Below are positions 27,171 to 38,898 of a stretch of 64,000 nt of DNA, in pieces; positions within the stretch are counted from its first letter, which is position 1; every line of letters starts with the position of its first letter. Under the pieces are notes generated by a model that ran no database searches, was not told where the DNA came from, and saw only the letters and a program-made list of their open reading frames with translations. The DNA lies in the NCBI RefSeq assembly GCF_007860125.1, contig NZ_SJPW01000005.1, positions 494,065-558,064 of the forward strand, given 5' to 3'. This DNA is from Rubripirellula tenax (lineage in GTDB: Bacteria > Planctomycetota > Planctomycetia > Pirellulales > Pirellulaceae). Made by a program: the position numbers and the translations under genes.

Positions 27171-28028
27171 ATGAAGTGGCGTGGACGTCGTCAAAGCGAA
27201 AATGTAGTCGACCGTCGCGGTGTCAGTGGACGCACGGTGGTTGGCGGCGGGATCGGAATCTTGATTCTTGCCATGATTGTCGGTCTGCTCGGCGGTGATC
27301 CCCGGCAAGTCATGCAGCAGGCCAACCAAGGTCGCCAACAAGCACCGGCCGAAGGTGGCAAGCCTGCGGAGTTGTCGAAGTTAGATATCGAACGAGGCGA
27401 GTTTGTCTCGACCGTTCTGGCCGACACCGAAGACGTATGGACGAAACTGTTCGCCCAAAGCGGCTTGAAGTACGAGACACCGAAGCTGGAACTGTTCACC
27501 AAAGCGACCAGCAGCGCCTGCGGCAATGCTTCATCGGCCGCTGGACCGTTCTACTGTCCGGCCGACCGCAAAGTCTATTTGGACACCGCGTTCTTTGATC
27601 AACTTGCTCGCCAACTGAACGCCCCCGGTGACTTCGCGCAAGCCTACGTTGTCGCGCACGAAGTGGGTCACCACGTTCAAAACCTGCTTGGCAAAACGTC
27701 CGAGCTGGATCAAGCGCGTCGTCGCCTGCCCGAAGTCGAGTACAACAAGCTCTCTGTGCGATTGGAATTGCAGGCGGACTTTTACGCCGGCGTGATGTTC
27801 CACCATGCTCAACGAGAAAAACAGATTCTTGAGGAAGGCGACATCGAAGAGGGCTTGCGTGCCGCGGCCGCCATCGGTGACGACACGTTGCAGAAACGAA
27901 GCCAAGGCGCCGCTCACCAAGAAACCTTCACCCACGGAAGCAGTGAGCAACGCGTCCGTTGGTTCATGAAGGGTTTGCAAACCGGCGACCCCGAACAAGG
28001 CGACACGTTCGCAGCCGGCCAACTGTAA
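27171..28028 (+). CDS. YpfJ-type neutral zinc metallopeptidase
   Basis: The ATG at 27171 begins the family N-terminus (MKWRGRRQSENVVDRRG), giving 285 residues; the frame is open further upstream without similarity. One transmembrane helix (GIGILILAMIVGLL) is followed by the peptidase domain (PF04228 type). The zinc site is complete: HEVGHH with the catalytic Glu, and LELQADFYAG with the third ligand. FYCPADRKVYLD upstream and GSSEQRVRWFMKG at the end are also typical. The active domain should face the periplasm. The natural substrate of this family is unknown. An acyltransferase gene follows 41 bp downstream on the same strand. Confidence 0.9.
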   Translation: MKWRGRRQSENVVDRRGVSGRTVVGGGIGILILAMIVGLLGGDPRQVMQQANQGRQQAPAEGGKPAELSKLDIERGEFVSTVLADTEDVWTKLFAQSGLKYETPKLELFTKATSSACGNASSAAGPFYCPADRKVYLDTAFFDQLARQLNAPGDFAQAYVVAHEVGHHVQNLLGKTSELDQARRRLPEVEYNKLSVRLELQADFYAGVMFHHAQREKQILEEGDIEEGLRAAAAIGDDTLQKRSQGAAHQETFTHGSSEQRVRWFMKGLQTGDPEQGDTFAAGQL

Positions 28029-28069
28029 CGTGATCGAGTGATGGGACAATCTGCGCGGCGACGCCATCG

Positions 28070-29179
28070 ATGACCTCGCCGCCACCCCTGTTGAAACAGC
28101 AACGATACCCTGCGGGCGGCGGTCGCGACCTTGGCTTGGATGTGGTTCGCTTCGTTGCCATCGTGTTGGTGATGGGGCGCCATGCCGCGATTTCATCTGA
28201 GTCCGCAGCCTGGCTGCAGACGTGGTCACGCGGCGGATGGGTTGGCGTCGACCTGTTCTTCGTGTTGAGCGGGTTTCTGGTTTCCGGCTTGCTGTTCGCC
28301 GAGTACCAGAAACACCAACGCGTTCGGCCGATCCGATTCTTGATTCGCCGTGGATTCAAAATCTATCCGGCGTTTTGGGCCTTCATGGCCCTGACGCTGA
28401 CGATGCGTTGGTGGGCTGGCGAACCCGCTGCGTTGACTTCGGTGGTCGTCGAATTGGCATTCGTTCAAAACTATTTCGCGGGCATCTGGATTCACACGTG
28501 GTCGCTTGCCGTTGAAGAGCATTTCTATTTCATGTTGGCGCTGTTGATGGGCGCACTTTCCGCATCGGGAAGACTGAACAAGCGTGGGGCAATTCCGATA
28601 GTTTTCGCCGTGTTGGCGATCGGCTGTTTGGCCCTACGTTTGCAACACGCCAGCACGCACTTGACCTTTTCGGCAAGCGAATCCATCTTTCGAAGTCACC
28701 TAAGAATGGACTCGTTGTTTTATGGCGTCCTGATCTCGTATAGCGTTTGGTTTGGTGGTCTGAAGTCAGGAATTGACCGGATTCCAAAGTGGCTGATGAC
28801 CGCCATCGGCTGTGCGTTACTGTCGCCTGCGTTCGTATGGCCGGTCGATCAACATCCTTGGATTGGAACGTACGGGCTAACGCTTTTCTACCTCGGCAGC
28901 GGCTGCATTGTGATAGCTGCGTTGGGAATGAAGCTGCCTTCGTCGGCGATACCGCGTTCCGCACTCGCCTTCGCGGCTCGCGCCGGCGCAGCGAGCTATT
29001 CGATCTATCTTTGGCACGTCCCCGTCAACCTGATCGCAATCCACTTGTTCGTTGAAACTCAGTCGCTGCCGATCGCGTATTGGTCAACTTACCTGATCGG
29101 ATCCGTCGGGGTCGGTTGGGTGATGCACGGCCTGATCGAAAGACCGGCGATTGCGCTGCGCAATCGATGTGCCGCTTGA
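28070..29179 (+). CDS. Acyltransferase-3 (OafA/YrhL-type) membrane protein
   Basis: The 369-residue polytopic protein has about ten hydrophobic segments. Family motifs are clear: LDVVRFVAIVLVMGRHAA with the catalytic-type R...H, WVGVDLFFVLSGFLVSG, FLIRRGFKIYPAFW, and TWSLAVEEHFYF. Such enzymes move acetyl or other acyl groups onto surface glycans or antibiotics from cytoplasmic acyl-CoA. The acceptor cannot be inferred; no glycan gene cluster is next to it. The final segments end with GWVMHGLIERPAI, normal for the family, so the gene looks complete. Confidence 0.85.
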   Translation: MTSPPPLLKQQRYPAGGGRDLGLDVVRFVAIVLVMGRHAAISSESAAWLQTWSRGGWVGVDLFFVLSGFLVSGLLFAEYQKHQRVRPIRFLIRRGFKIYPAFWAFMALTLTMRWWAGEPAALTSVVVELAFVQNYFAGIWIHTWSLAVEEHFYFMLALLMGALSASGRLNKRGAIPIVFAVLAIGCLALRLQHASTHLTFSASESIFRSHLRMDSLFYGVLISYSVWFGGLKSGIDRIPKWLMTAIGCALLSPAFVWPVDQHPWIGTYGLTLFYLGSGCIVIAALGMKLPSSAIPRSALAFAARAGAASYSIYLWHVPVNLIAIHLFVETQSLPIAYWSTYLIGSVGVGWVMHGLIERPAIALRNRCAA

Positions 29180-29243
29180 TTCGATCGACGATTCCGCGGG
29201 ACGATTCCGCGATTTGGACACCCTCCGCATATCCCAATCTCGC

Positions 29244-30308
29244 TCAACCGGGCATCGTGACGGCGAAACAGACTTCGCACTTGTTGCGGGCCAGTTGGCG
29301 GATTTCAACGTTCGTCGGATTCCACGATTCGACCTTGGCCTTCCAACGATCGATCGAAGCCGCCGCGTCGTAGTCACCCAGTTTCAATGTGATCAGCAAG
29401 CCACGGAAATCACTCTGTCGATTCGTCACGATGTTGCCGACGGTGACCAGCGTTTGATCCGGCTTGACGTTCGAGTCGACAAGCATCCATTTCGCGCCGC
29501 GAAATTCGCGTCTTGGCAAGTCACCGCCGCGCGCTTGGATGTGACGAAACCGGGGATGCTCCTCGATTCGCGGATCCATCTCGGCCGGATCGACACCGAT
29601 GACGCGCAGACCAAGTTCCAACAATCGGCCACATGCCCCGCCCGGCGCGCTGCCGATCTCGACGGCCAAGTCGCCGGGTTGAATGTCAAAACCAGACCAA
29701 GTGATCGCTTCGGCTGCTTTGTAATAAGCCCGTGAAACGGGTTCTTCGGCAGGATCGATCGGTTGCACTCCGCCCGGCCAACGCGTCGGCCAAACGGTCG
29801 CGGTGTGAATGCCAAAAAACCAATGTGACGGCTCGACCAGCACCACGTCCAACACCGATTCACCGGGCTGGGCAATTCGATTGGGGGCATCACATCGCAC
29901 CCATTTGTCGCCAATCGCCTCGTAAATTTCTTCGCCCACGGCACGCGAGACCTCGTCAATCCCGGGTTCGAAACCGAAGCGGCCGATCGCGGCTCGGTCT
30001 TTCGCCCAAACGTGCAACTGGTCCAACGGTCGGGCCGCCAAACCGGATGACTTCAGCGATTCGACCAATTTGTCGAGTTGAGCTTTTCCCGATTCGTTTC
30101 GCGATTGGCCGATGGACCGCGCCGCGGTGCGGATGAAGATGCCGTTTGGCAATTCCTTCTTTTCATCGTGTTTGGCGGTCACGAATCCAGGCCGTGAAAA
30201 AGCCAGACGCCAACCCTCCGGTGCAATCGCTTGTTTCACCGCCGATTCAGCTCCGTGCGCGCACGTCAGCATGACAAAGGTGGGCGTGTCGTCGGACGGA
30301 TCAGTCAT
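29244..30308 (-). CDS. RlmM-like 2'-O-ribose RNA methyltransferase
   Basis: The ATG at 30308 gives 354 residues, close to the 366 of E. coli RlmM. The N-terminal ~150 residues resemble the THUMP-type RNA-binding part. The C-terminal part is an FtsJ/RrmJ-type SAM-dependent domain: the SAM loop AVEIGSAPGGACG, the acidic VIGVDPAEMD, WMLVDSNV with the motif Asp, LLITLKLGDY with the Lys, and a final Glu in RNKCEVCF. That K-D-K-E set supports an active ribose methylase. RlmM modifies C2498 of 23S rRNA, but the position modified here is not certain. It overlaps the upstream amidohydrolase gene by eight bases. Confidence 0.8.
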   Translation of the reverse strand: MTDPSDDTPTFVMLTCAHGAESAVKQAIAPEGWRLAFSRPGFVTAKHDEKKELPNGIFIRTAARSIGQSRNESGKAQLDKLVESLKSSGLAARPLDQLHVWAKDRAAIGRFGFEPGIDEVSRAVGEEIYEAIGDKWVRCDAPNRIAQPGESVLDVVLVEPSHWFFGIHTATVWPTRWPGGVQPIDPAEEPVSRAYYKAAEAITWSGFDIQPGDLAVEIGSAPGGACGRLLELGLRVIGVDPAEMDPRIEEHPRFRHIQARGGDLPRREFRGAKWMLVDSNVKPDQTLVTVGNIVTNRQSDFRGLLITLKLGDYDAAASIDRWKAKVESWNPTNVEIRQLARNKCEVCFAVTMPG

Positions 30309-31608
30309 GGATGGTCGGGTTGCCGGAGGGGATAATGGTGGTATCAAATTTCTCGATTCGTTCGCGTATCCCGGGGATCAGCCGCACGGCATTCTGGTAG
30401 TAAATTTTTGCCAGCACGTCGTCGGGCAATCCGACCCCGTCGATTTGCCACATGCCTTGCGGCGGAGGCACTTTTTCGCTGTAGTCGAACGACTCGTCAA
30501 AGGTTTCGAAGAACTGCCAATAGAGCCGTAAGCGCTGCTGGGGCCAAGGTCCGTCGGTTCCAAACATCACGCGATCGGCATATCGAACCAGAAATTCGCG
30601 GGCCGTTCGTGGCTGTCGCCCCAGTTCGGAAATCCGCGACGCCGGTTCGACGTACAGATTCGGATAGCGATCGAGCCACTTTCCGACCGCCGCCAAGTCT
30701 TCGGAGTTGTTGGCAATGTGGGCACCGATGAAGTTGGTGCCCGGGTGTCTTTCGATGACGCGATTTCGAGCCTCGAGCAGGTGTTCTCGCGAAGGAAATT
30801 CGTCGCCGTGGAAACTCCAATCGGGATGCCGACTGAGTTCCTCCCAGCGCTCGTTCGTCTCGTCGATCGGATCGAAAAACGCAGCCGGATCCGCCGTGTG
30901 CATCAGGACGGGGATGCCCAGCTTTCCACATGCCTCCCAAATCGGATCCCAACGACGATCATCAATCTGGATCAACGTGCCGTCGGGGTTGCGATAGCCG
31001 AGTCCGAACTTTTTGAAGACTTTCAAACCGCTTGCTCCGCCATCCACCGCTTCCGCCAACTGATCGGCTGTTCGCTGTGCGAAGCCTTGGCGATGACAGG
31101 CCCAAGTCGGTGGATCGTTCGGATCGCCGGCGCCCTGCCAATCCACGTTGGCAAAGATCACGAACCGGTCGCGGTACTTTTTCCATAAGAAGTTGCGATG
31201 GTCTTCGAATTTGCCGTCCAACTTTCCGTCCAACGACGCGCATACGGCGATCCTTTGACGATCCATGACGGCGACGAAGTCATCGAGAGCTTGTTCGCTT
31301 TGACGCAGCTTGTAAGAAAAGTGCGTATGGACATCGACGACGGTCCATTTCGCCGACGCGACCGGATGGTGCGGCGATCGAAGTTGATTTTTGGGCCGAA
31401 AGTTGCGGACTGACAAATCGCGTCCGTCGCGGCCATCCAACATCGCCGCGTCGGCATTTGCTTCAAGCGATGCATCGATTGCTGTGGTTTGTCCGTAGGA
31501 AGTGCCGAACACGAGTACGCCGGCCACCAGAAATCCGACCCAAGCGGCGAGTTTGAATCGGAAGTTGTCCGGTACAATAGAATGGCCGAGCTGGATGGTT
31601 GAAATCAT
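30301..31608 (-). CDS. Exported amidohydrolase (PF04909 type)
   Basis: I take the ATG at 31608, which precedes a signal segment (LAAWVGFLVAGVLVFGTSYGQ) and gives 435 residues. Metal-site elements of the amidohydrolase-2 family are present: VDVHTHFSY (H-x-H), VLMHTADPA, FIGAHIANN, and MFGTDGPW with the final Asp. The substrate is unknown; relatives act as decarboxylases, lactonases or amidohydrolases. The leader suggests a periplasmic location, which is unusual for decarboxylases. It forms an operon with the RlmM-like gene, although their functions look unrelated. It is divergent from the sensor kinase at 31679. Confidence 0.75.
   Translation of the reverse strand: MISTIQLGHSIVPDNFRFKLAAWVGFLVAGVLVFGTSYGQTTAIDASLEANADAAMLDGRDGRDLSVRNFRPKNQLRSPHHPVASAKWTVVDVHTHFSYKLRQSEQALDDFVAVMDRQRIAVCASLDGKLDGKFEDHRNFLWKKYRDRFVIFANVDWQGAGDPNDPPTWACHRQGFAQRTADQLAEAVDGGASGLKVFKKFGLGYRNPDGTLIQIDDRRWDPIWEACGKLGIPVLMHTADPAAFFDPIDETNERWEELSRHPDWSFHGDEFPSREHLLEARNRVIERHPGTNFIGAHIANNSEDLAAVGKWLDRYPNLYVEPASRISELGRQPRTAREFLVRYADRVMFGTDGPWPQQRLRLYWQFFETFDESFDYSEKVPPPQGMWQIDGVGLPDDVLAKIYYQNAVRLIPGIRERIEKFDTTIIPSGNPTIHD
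31573..31578 (+). promoter_or_regulatory. Possible -10 element upstream of the sensor kinase
   Basis: TACAAT preceded by GG lies about 100 bp before the kinase ATG at 31679. No -35 hexamer at correct spacing was found (TTGAAT at 31553 is 14 bp away), so this is weak. Confidence 0.25.
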
Positions 31609-31678
31609 CACGCAAGATGGAACGGGGTTAGATGTTGGTGGAGCCTCGGTCAAGCCGGTGCGACATGACGGACGCGAC

Positions 31679-33931
31679 ATGAATTACGACCAAACCGAAA
31701 ATCAATCCGATGATGGCCAATCGACCAGCAAAAAGCTGTCGATGCGTGCCACGACGCCACCGTCCGAAGTGCCAGGATACCGGCTGACCCGCTTTCTGGG
31801 TTCCGGTGCGTTCGGCCAAGTCTGGGTGGGTGTGGATTTGAACACCGGGCGAAACGTCGCCGTCAAATTCTACCTCCATCGCGGCGGCGTGAATTGGTCC
31901 CTGCTCAGCCGCGAAGTCAAGAACTTGGTGACCTTGTCGGCCGATCGTCACGTCGTCCAGGTTTTGGAAGTCGGCTGGGACGCCGATCCGCCGTATTACG
32001 TGATGGAATTGGTCGGCGGCGGATCGTTGGAAGACCTGCTGGAAGTCAGACCGCGGTTGCCGGTCGCCGAAGCCGTGGCGATGTTTCGAAAAATTTGCGT
32101 CGGGCTGAACCATTGCCACAGCAAGGGGGTGCTGCACTGTGACATCAAGCCGGCCAACATCTTGATCGGCGACGATGCCGAACCGAGGTTGGCGGATTTT
32201 GGCCAAAGCCGATTGTCGCACGAGCAAACGCCGGCGTTGGGAACGCTGTTCTACATGGCGCCCGAACAAGCCGATTTGAACTCGACACCCGATGCCAGTT
32301 GGGACGTGTACGCCGTCGGCGCGATTTTGTATCGGATGCTGATCGGTTCGCCGCCCTACCGCAGCGACGAGATCGTGGAACAGATCGATACGGCCGGTTC
32401 ACTGCCCAAGCGGCTCGAACGGTACCGCACCGCGATCGCCAGCGGCAAGGTTCCCGATCGGCACTTGCAACATCGTGGCGTTGACCGACCGCTCGCGCGA
32501 ATCATTTCGCGATGCTTGGCGGTCGACCCCAAGGCTCGCTATGCCAACATTCAACAGATTCTGGACGACGTCAATCGGCGTGACCATTCACAATCACGGC
32601 GGCCGTTGATGCTGCTGGGCATCTTGGGTCCGCTGTTGATTTTGTTGGCAACCTCGTTCTTTGGGTACCGAAGCATCAAGCGAGCCAGCACCAGCACGAT
32701 GAAGGCGCTTCGAACCGAAGCGTTTGGCAGCAACCAGTTGGCCGCCAGCTTTGCCGCCCGAACACTGGAAAGCGAAATCGGTCGGTACTATCAACTGGCC
32801 CAAGAAGAAGCGTCGCGGCGGATTCTGGTCGAGCAACTGCAAGCGACCCTTTCGGAAACCTCGGTCCGCGATTCGCTCGACCAGATCGCGGCAATGCGAA
32901 TCCCCATTCAGACTCACGGCGACGGCCCCGCACGGCAGGCGTTGCTGAAGAACGGAGCAAGAAAACAGCTCGATCAAATTTTGGCCGAGCGGTTGGCCCG
33001 ATACACCGGCGAGAATGCCGAGAACCGGCGACTGCGATTGGCAACCATGTTCATCACCGATTCGGTCGGAACGATTTTGGGTATCGCGTATGACGAAGAT
33101 GTCGACGAAGAAGAAAACAGTGCGGGACGAAACTTTTGCTACCGAACCTATTTTCACGGCGGCCGTGTCGATCTTTCGAAGTCGGACGTCGCGATTGGGG
33201 AAGTCCTACCGCTTGAGTCGACGAATTTGTCCGCAGCGTTCCCCAGTACGGCGACGCGTTTTTGGAAAGTTGCGGTAAGCACACCGATCTTCTTGACCGA
33301 CGACCATTCCAAACCGGATGCGATTTTTGTCGCGACAATCAACTTGGGCGATTTCGAGTTGCTGCAGAGTAAACAAGGCGCCAACCAGGTCGCCGTGTTG
33401 ATCGAAGCCCGCGAGGGAACCTCGCGCGGCACGATCTTGCAACATCCGCTGATGGATGCACGACAAACCGAAGGACGAAAGGGCGAAGACAAGAGCTACC
33501 AAATGACGGCTCCGTTGATGGACCGCTTGCTTGGTGGCGGCGACGTCGACTACTTGGATCCGTTGGCGTCGGCGGATGATGGAAAGGCGTATGGCGGCCC
33601 CTGGATCGCAGCCATTCAACCCGTCGCACTGCCCCGCCAAGAACGAGAAGACGAAAAAGAAAGACAGGGCCCGGCACCGAATGACCGCAAGACCGCGGAC
33701 CTGTTGGTGTTGGTCCAGTATCGCCTGGAAAAAGTCATGGCGCCAGTCGATCAAATGCGATCGGCGTTGCTGGTCGAGGGTGCTGCTGCGCTGGCGTCGA
33801 TCTTGGCGGTGACGTTCACACTTTGGTTCTTCGTTCGCCGCGTCGGCCAAGCTGGCGATATGGTGTCCGATGCGACGCCCGAAAAACCGACAATCCCGCG
33901 AGGGTCATCCGAGACGATGTCCGTCCGTTGA
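31679..33931 (+). CDS. Membrane Ser/Thr kinase with Cache-like periplasmic sensor
   Basis: This 750-residue Hanks-type kinase uses the ATG at 31679; the frame stays open upstream. Kinase motifs in residues ~35-300 are: Gly loop [18 protein letters not shown] Lys, catalytic [11 protein letters not shown] (Cys replaces the usual Arg in HRD), LADFGQSR, and MAPEQADL. A transmembrane helix (~311-333, [19 protein letters not shown]) leads to a ~360-residue outer domain. Part of that domain ([31 protein letters not shown]) looks like a dCache ligand sensor. A second transmembrane helix follows at ~697-720 ([17 protein letters not shown]), with a short cytoplasmic tail. It should couple a periplasmic signal to phosphorylation. 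Its 3' end overlaps the convergent dehydratase by 27 bp. Confidence 0.85.
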   Translation: MNYDQTENQSDDGQSTSKKLSMRATTPPSEVPGYRLTRFLGSGAFGQVWVGVDLNTGRNVAVKFYLHRGGVNWSLLSREVKNLVTLSADRHVVQVLEVGWDADPPYYVMELVGGGSLEDLLEVRPRLPVAEAVAMFRKICVGLNHCHSKGVLHCDIKPANILIGDDAEPRLADFGQSRLSHEQTPALGTLFYMAPEQADLNSTPDASWDVYAVGAILYRMLIGSPPYRSDEIVEQIDTAGSLPKRLERYRTAIASGKVPDRHLQHRGVDRPLARIISRCLAVDPKARYANIQQILDDVNRRDHSQSRRPLMLLGILGPLLILLATSFFGYRSIKRASTSTMKALRTEAFGSNQLAASFAARTLESEIGRYYQLAQEEASRRILVEQLQATLSETSVRDSLDQIAAMRIPIQTHGDGPARQALLKNGARKQLDQILAERLARYTGENAENRRLRLATMFITDSVGTILGIAYDEDVDEEENSAGRNFCYRTYFHGGRVDLSKSDVAIGEVLPLESTNLSAAFPSTATRFWKVAVSTPIFLTDDHSKPDAIFVATINLGDFELLQSKQGANQVAVLIEAREGTSRGTILQHPLMDARQTEGRKGEDKSYQMTAPLMDRLLGGGDVDYLDPLASADDGKAYGGPWIAAIQPVALPRQEREDEKERQGPAPNDRKTADLLVLVQYRLEKVMAPVDQMRSALLVEGAAALASILAVTFTLWFFVRRVGQAGDMVSDATPEKPTIPRGSSETMSVR

Positions 33932-35854
33932 TAGCCGCTTCACGATCTCGTCGACATCGTACACGCAGCCTCCCCAGGTGCCGCCGCCGGCCTGTTGCAG
34001 CGCAGCCCACAACCGTGTGTCTTCGGGCATGTCGGGTTCGACCTGCAAATCGGGGTGTGGTGTGCGGTTGGCAAGCAATTCTTCGGCCGTCATGGATTCA
34101 TCTTCGCTGACCAAGTTGACGTGACCGGTCAGTTCATTGCGATCGATCACGATGTCGATCAAGTCGCCGTCGCGTACTTTCGCGATTGGACCGCCGGCAA
34201 GCGCTTCGGGGCCGACGTGCCCGATGCAAGCGCCGGTCGAAACGCCCGAGAATCGAGCGTCGGTGACCAATGCGACTTGCTTGCCAAACGACAGGTACTT
34301 TAGTGCCGACGTGATCTGATACGTTTCTTCCATGCCGCATCCGATCGGACCACGCCCGATCAAGACGATCACGTCACCGGCTTGAATGGGTGGCTCGGAC
34401 TGACCTTTGATTGCGGCAATCGCATCACGCTCAGAAACGAACACACGGGCGCGACCTCGGTTGCGATAAACGCCGTCCGCATCGATGACCGACGGGTCAA
34501 TCGAAGTTGCTTTGATCACCGACCCTTCGGGACACAGGTTGCCCGACGGAAAACACACGGTGCTGGTCAAACCGCGAGACTTCGCGACCGCCGGCGTCAT
34601 GATGACTTCATCGGGATCGATACCGTCGGCGTCACGCAGTCGATCGCGACACACTTCCCGTCGCTCGCAGGTTTCCCATTGATCTAGAATTTCTTCCCAC
34701 GTCATGCCGGTGACCGTGCGCGCGTTGGTCTTCAGCAATCCCAAGCGACGCAGATGCAACGCGACTTCGGGAACTCCACCGGCCAAGAACAACCGCACCG
34801 TCGGATGCCCGACCGGACCGTTGGGCAAGCAATCAACGAAACGAGGAACCATGCGATTGATCTCGCGAAACGCCGCAGCATCGGGACGCTTCAGCCCCGC
34901 CGCGTGCGCGATGGCGGGAATATGCAGCAGCAAGTTGGTGCTGCCGCCGACGGCCGCATGAATCAACATCGCGTTGAACAACGCATCGTCGGTCAAGATG
35001 TCGGCCATCGTGTCACCACGTTCGAACATGGTCCGCGAAGCATCGGCCGAATCGCGAGCCAACTGTGTCCAAATCGGTTGCCCGCTGGGCGCCAGTGCCG
35101 CATGAGGTACCGTCATGCCCAACGCTTCGGCCACGACTTGGCTTGTCGCCGCCGTGCCAAGAAACTGACACCCGCCACCGGGCGTGCCGCACGCGCGACA
35201 TCCCTCCAGCGATGCTTCTTCCAGACTCATTTCACCACGTGTGTATCGAGCGCCGATCGTTTGCACTTTGCCCGCGTCTTCACCGACCGATGGCGGCAAC
35301 GTGACTCCGCCGGGCACCAAGACGTTGGCTAGATGACCGGTCCCGGCGAGCGCCATCATCATCGCCGGCAATCCTTTGTCGCACGTCGCCACGCCGATCA
35401 CCCCTTTCCGTTGGGGCAACGATCGGATCAGACGCCGCATCACCATCGCGGCATCGTTTCGATAGGGCAATGAATCGAACATGCCCTTGGTGCCTTGAGT
35501 GCGACCGTCACAGGGATCGCTGACAAATGCAGCGAAGGGCACTCCGTCGTGTTTGCAAAGCTGTTCGGCGGCGGCTTGCACCAACAGCCCCACTTCCCAG
35601 TGGCCGGTGTGATAGCCCAGTGCGACCGGCGTTCCGTCCGGTGCTCGGACACCTCCTTGGGTGCTAAGGATCAAGTACTGGTCGCCCAAAACGCGACGGG
35701 GATCGAATCCCATCCCGACGCTTTGCGTCAGCCCGAAGATGTCACCGCTTGTCCAGGTTCGCAAAATCTCATCGGACAACGGCAGCGAACCGCTGGGGCC
35801 TTCGGCGTGAGTTCGAATGGTGGCCGGATCGAGTGCTTGAAAGTATTGGTTCAT
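33905..35854 (-). CDS. YjhG/YagF-type D-xylonate dehydratase (IlvD/Edd family)
   Basis: The ATG at 35854 gives 649 residues, near the 655 of E. coli YjhG. The sequence follows YjhG, as I remember it, over its full length: [91 protein letters not shown], and [20 protein letters not shown]. The three cysteines that hold the Fe-S cluster in this family are in place. It should dehydrate D-xylonate (or a related aldonate) to the 2-keto-3-deoxy acid. No other pentose genes are close, so the substrate is inferred from family similarity alone. Confidence 0.88.
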   Translation of the reverse strand: MNQYFQALDPATIRTHAEGPSGSLPLSDEILRTWTSGDIFGLTQSVGMGFDPRRVLGDQYLILSTQGGVRAPDGTPVALGYHTGHWEVGLLVQAAAEQLCKHDGVPFAAFVSDPCDGRTQGTKGMFDSLPYRNDAAMVMRRLIRSLPQRKGVIGVATCDKGLPAMMMALAGTGHLANVLVPGGVTLPPSVGEDAGKVQTIGARYTRGEMSLEEASLEGCRACGTPGGGCQFLGTAATSQVVAEALGMTVPHAALAPSGQPIWTQLARDSADASRTMFERGDTMADILTDDALFNAMLIHAAVGGSTNLLLHIPAIAHAAGLKRPDAAAFREINRMVPRFVDCLPNGPVGHPTVRLFLAGGVPEVALHLRRLGLLKTNARTVTGMTWEEILDQWETCERREVCRDRLRDADGIDPDEVIMTPAVAKSRGLTSTVCFPSGNLCPEGSVIKATSIDPSVIDADGVYRNRGRARVFVSERDAIAAIKGQSEPPIQAGDVIVLIGRGPIGCGMEETYQITSALKYLSFGKQVALVTDARFSGVSTGACIGHVGPEALAGGPIAKVRDGDLIDIVIDRNELTGHVNLVSEDESMTAEELLANRTPHPDLQVEPDMPEDTRLWAALQQAGGGTWGGCVYDVDEIVKRLSTDGHRLG

Positions 35855-35972
35855 AGCCGCCAATCGTATCTGAAATGAATCTGCGCCCAAAGTCGTCGAT
35901 TCTGCGAAGCAAATGACGCAAACGCGAAACCATCGATCGCAAACCTACAAGATCCGACACGGTTTCGGCGGG

Positions 35973-35978
35973 TACAAT
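35973..35978 (+). promoter_or_regulatory. Possible -10 element of the second cytochrome operon
   Basis: TACAAT preceded by GG lies 41 bp before the ATG at 36020, a plausible distance for a -10. No matching -35 hexamer was recognised. Confidence 0.3.
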
Positions 35979-36019
35979 GGAGGTTCACCACAAGATCTCC
36001 ATTCTCGAATCTGACACCG

Positions 36020-38898
36020 ATGCGAATCGACCGCCCCGTTAGCTGCTTTCTTCTGCTGTGTCTGTTGATCGGGATGTCGTCCGTCCAAGCCCAATCGACG
36101 GCGGCCGATCCGATCGATTTTAATCGCGACGTGCGGCCGATTTTGATGTCGCATTGCACATCGTGTCACGGCGGCGTGAAGCAAGCCGGGGATGTCTCGT
36201 TTGTTTACGCCGACCGCGTGCTGCCACCCGATGGATGGATCGTCGAACCGGGCGATCCGGATGCTTCGGTCTTGATCGAGCGAATCAAGACCGATGATCC
36301 CGACACGCGGATGCCGCCGCCGGACGAGCACCCCGAACCGCTGTCCGCCGACGAGATCGCGACCCTGGAACAATGGATTTCCCAAGGCGCCGCGTGGGGC
36401 GATCTGTGGTCAATGGCGCCGCTTGCCAACAACACACAGCGTTTCGACACAACGTCCGACTGGCCACGACAATCGCTCGACCGATTGGTTTTAGAAACGT
36501 TGCGCGAACAAGGTTTGCAAACATCGGCCGACGCGTCGCCCTCGCAGTGGCTGCGCCGTGCGTCATTGGACCTGATCGGATTGCCGCCGACGATCGAACA
36601 GCTCGATTCGTTCGCAACTGATTGTGCGGCTGCCGATTCGGACGCGTCTGTTGAACGACGGTACGCCGCCGAAGTCGATCGGTTGTTGGCCAGCCAGAAT
36701 TTCGGACAACGGTGGGCTTCGATGTGGATGGACTTGGCTCGCTATGCCGACTCGCGAGGCTTCGAAAAAGACCCCCATCGCGACATGTGGCCCTATCGCG
36801 ATTGGTTGATCAAGGCGTTCAACGACGACATGCCGTACGACGAGTTCACGATCAAACAGTTGGCCGGCGATCTGTTGCCCGACCCGACCGCCGATGACTT
36901 GATCGCGACCGCGTTTCACCGCAACACGCAAACCAACACCGAAGGCGGCACCGACGACGAAGAATTTCGCGTCGCCGCTATCATTGATCGCGTCAACACG
37001 ACCTGGACCGTTTGGCAAGCGACCACGTTCGGCTGTGTCCAATGCCACTCACATCCGTACGACGCGTTTGAGCATGACGAATACTATCGCTGCATGGCGT
37101 TGTTTGACAATTCGCTAGACACAGACTTGGACGACGACTATCCGACGTTAAAGATTCCGTCGGAACGGTCACTGATCGAAGCGGCAATCGCTGATCAACG
37201 GCAGCTTGAAATCATTCGCCATCAGCGAAACGACCTAGGCCGATCGTTCGCCGAATCCGTCGCCTGGGACGCGATGGCGCCGACCGATGTATCGTCGACC
37301 GACGGTGAACTAGAAGTCGACGGCAACCACGTTCGAACTGCATCGGGAACCTTTCCCGTCGGTGTCGAGTACACGGTCGATTTTTCGGTCGATACGGACG
37401 ACCCGATCACGGCGTTTCGGATCGAGATTCTGCCGACCGCGAATGATCCGACGACCGGTCCCGAAAAGGGCGCAGTCCTGACGCAACTGAAGGCCGAATG
37501 GATTGCCGACGACGATACACAAACTCCGATCAAGTTTTCGGACGCATTCGTCGATGCCATCACCGGGCCATCCGATCCTCGCGACGCGTTGAAAGGCAAC
37601 GGCAATGGCGTGGGCGAGTTTCCCAAGCTGACGTCCGCTCGATGGGCAGTCTTCGTGTTGAAGGAACCGGCCTCGCGACCCGACGGTGCATCGCTTCGAT
37701 TGACGATGGCCCAGAAAGCGTCGACATCGGGCAACAACGCAACGCCGATCCGCAACTTCACGTGGTCGCTTTGCACCGACGCCCAATGGGCCGAGCGAAT
37801 GGCAACTGACGAGTGGACGTCGATCGACGATGCACTGAAGCAATCGCAAGCCAAGGTCAACGCGATCGAAGGCAGTTCGCTTCCCGTTATGGTCGCGCGA
37901 CCGGACATGGCTCGCCGGACGACTCGCACCTTCACTCGCGGCAATTGGATGGACCGCGGCGATGAGGTCGAACCGGGTATACCCCATGTGTTCGACAAAC
38001 CCGGCGCCGAAGCCACGATCGACAACCGCTTGGCGTTTGCCCAGTGGTTGGTTTCCGACGCGAACCCGATATCCGCGCGTGTCTGGGCCAATCGGATCTG
38101 GTCCCAATTGTTTGGCCGAGGCTTGGTCGAAACCGAAGAAGACTTCGGATCCAGCGGACTGCCGCCGTCGGACTCAAGACTGTTAGACCATTTGGCGATG
38201 CGATTGCGATCGGATCACGACTGGCATCTGAAGCCATTTTTACGAGACTTGGTTCTGTCGTCGACGTATCGCCAAACCAACCAAGTATCCACCGACAAAC
38301 ACGCCAAAGACCCGACAAACCGCTATCACGGCCGAGGGCCACGAACCCGTTTGTCTGCCGAAATGGTTCGCGACCAAGCGTTATTGGTTTCGGGTTTGAT
38401 CAACGATCAAGTCGGCGGACCGTCGGTGATGCCGCCACAACCCGATGGAGTGTGGCAAACGATCTACAGCGGCGCGACCTGGGAAACGGCGACCGGCGAC
38501 CAGCGGTACCGCCGGGCACTCTATACGTATTGGCGGCGGACCAGCCCGTACCCGAGCTTCCTGACCTTTGACTCGCCGACTCGCGATTTGTGCTCGCCGC
38601 GACGGATCGACACGAACACTCCGCTGCAAGCCTTGGTCACGTTGAACGATCCGGTTTATCAAGAGTGCTCACACGCGCTGGCTGACCGCGTGACGGACGA
38701 TTGCCAAGGATCCGTCGAACACGCGATCCAGCGGATGTACTTAGCCGCGACTAGCCAGATGCCAACGGATTTGGAATCGGGCGAATTGATGTCGCTTTAC
38801 GAAGACCTCGTTCATTCATCCACGAATCCGTCCGACACATCGTCCGCGATGTCGATCGTCGCCAATACCATTTTGAATCTCGACAAGGCGCTGACCAA

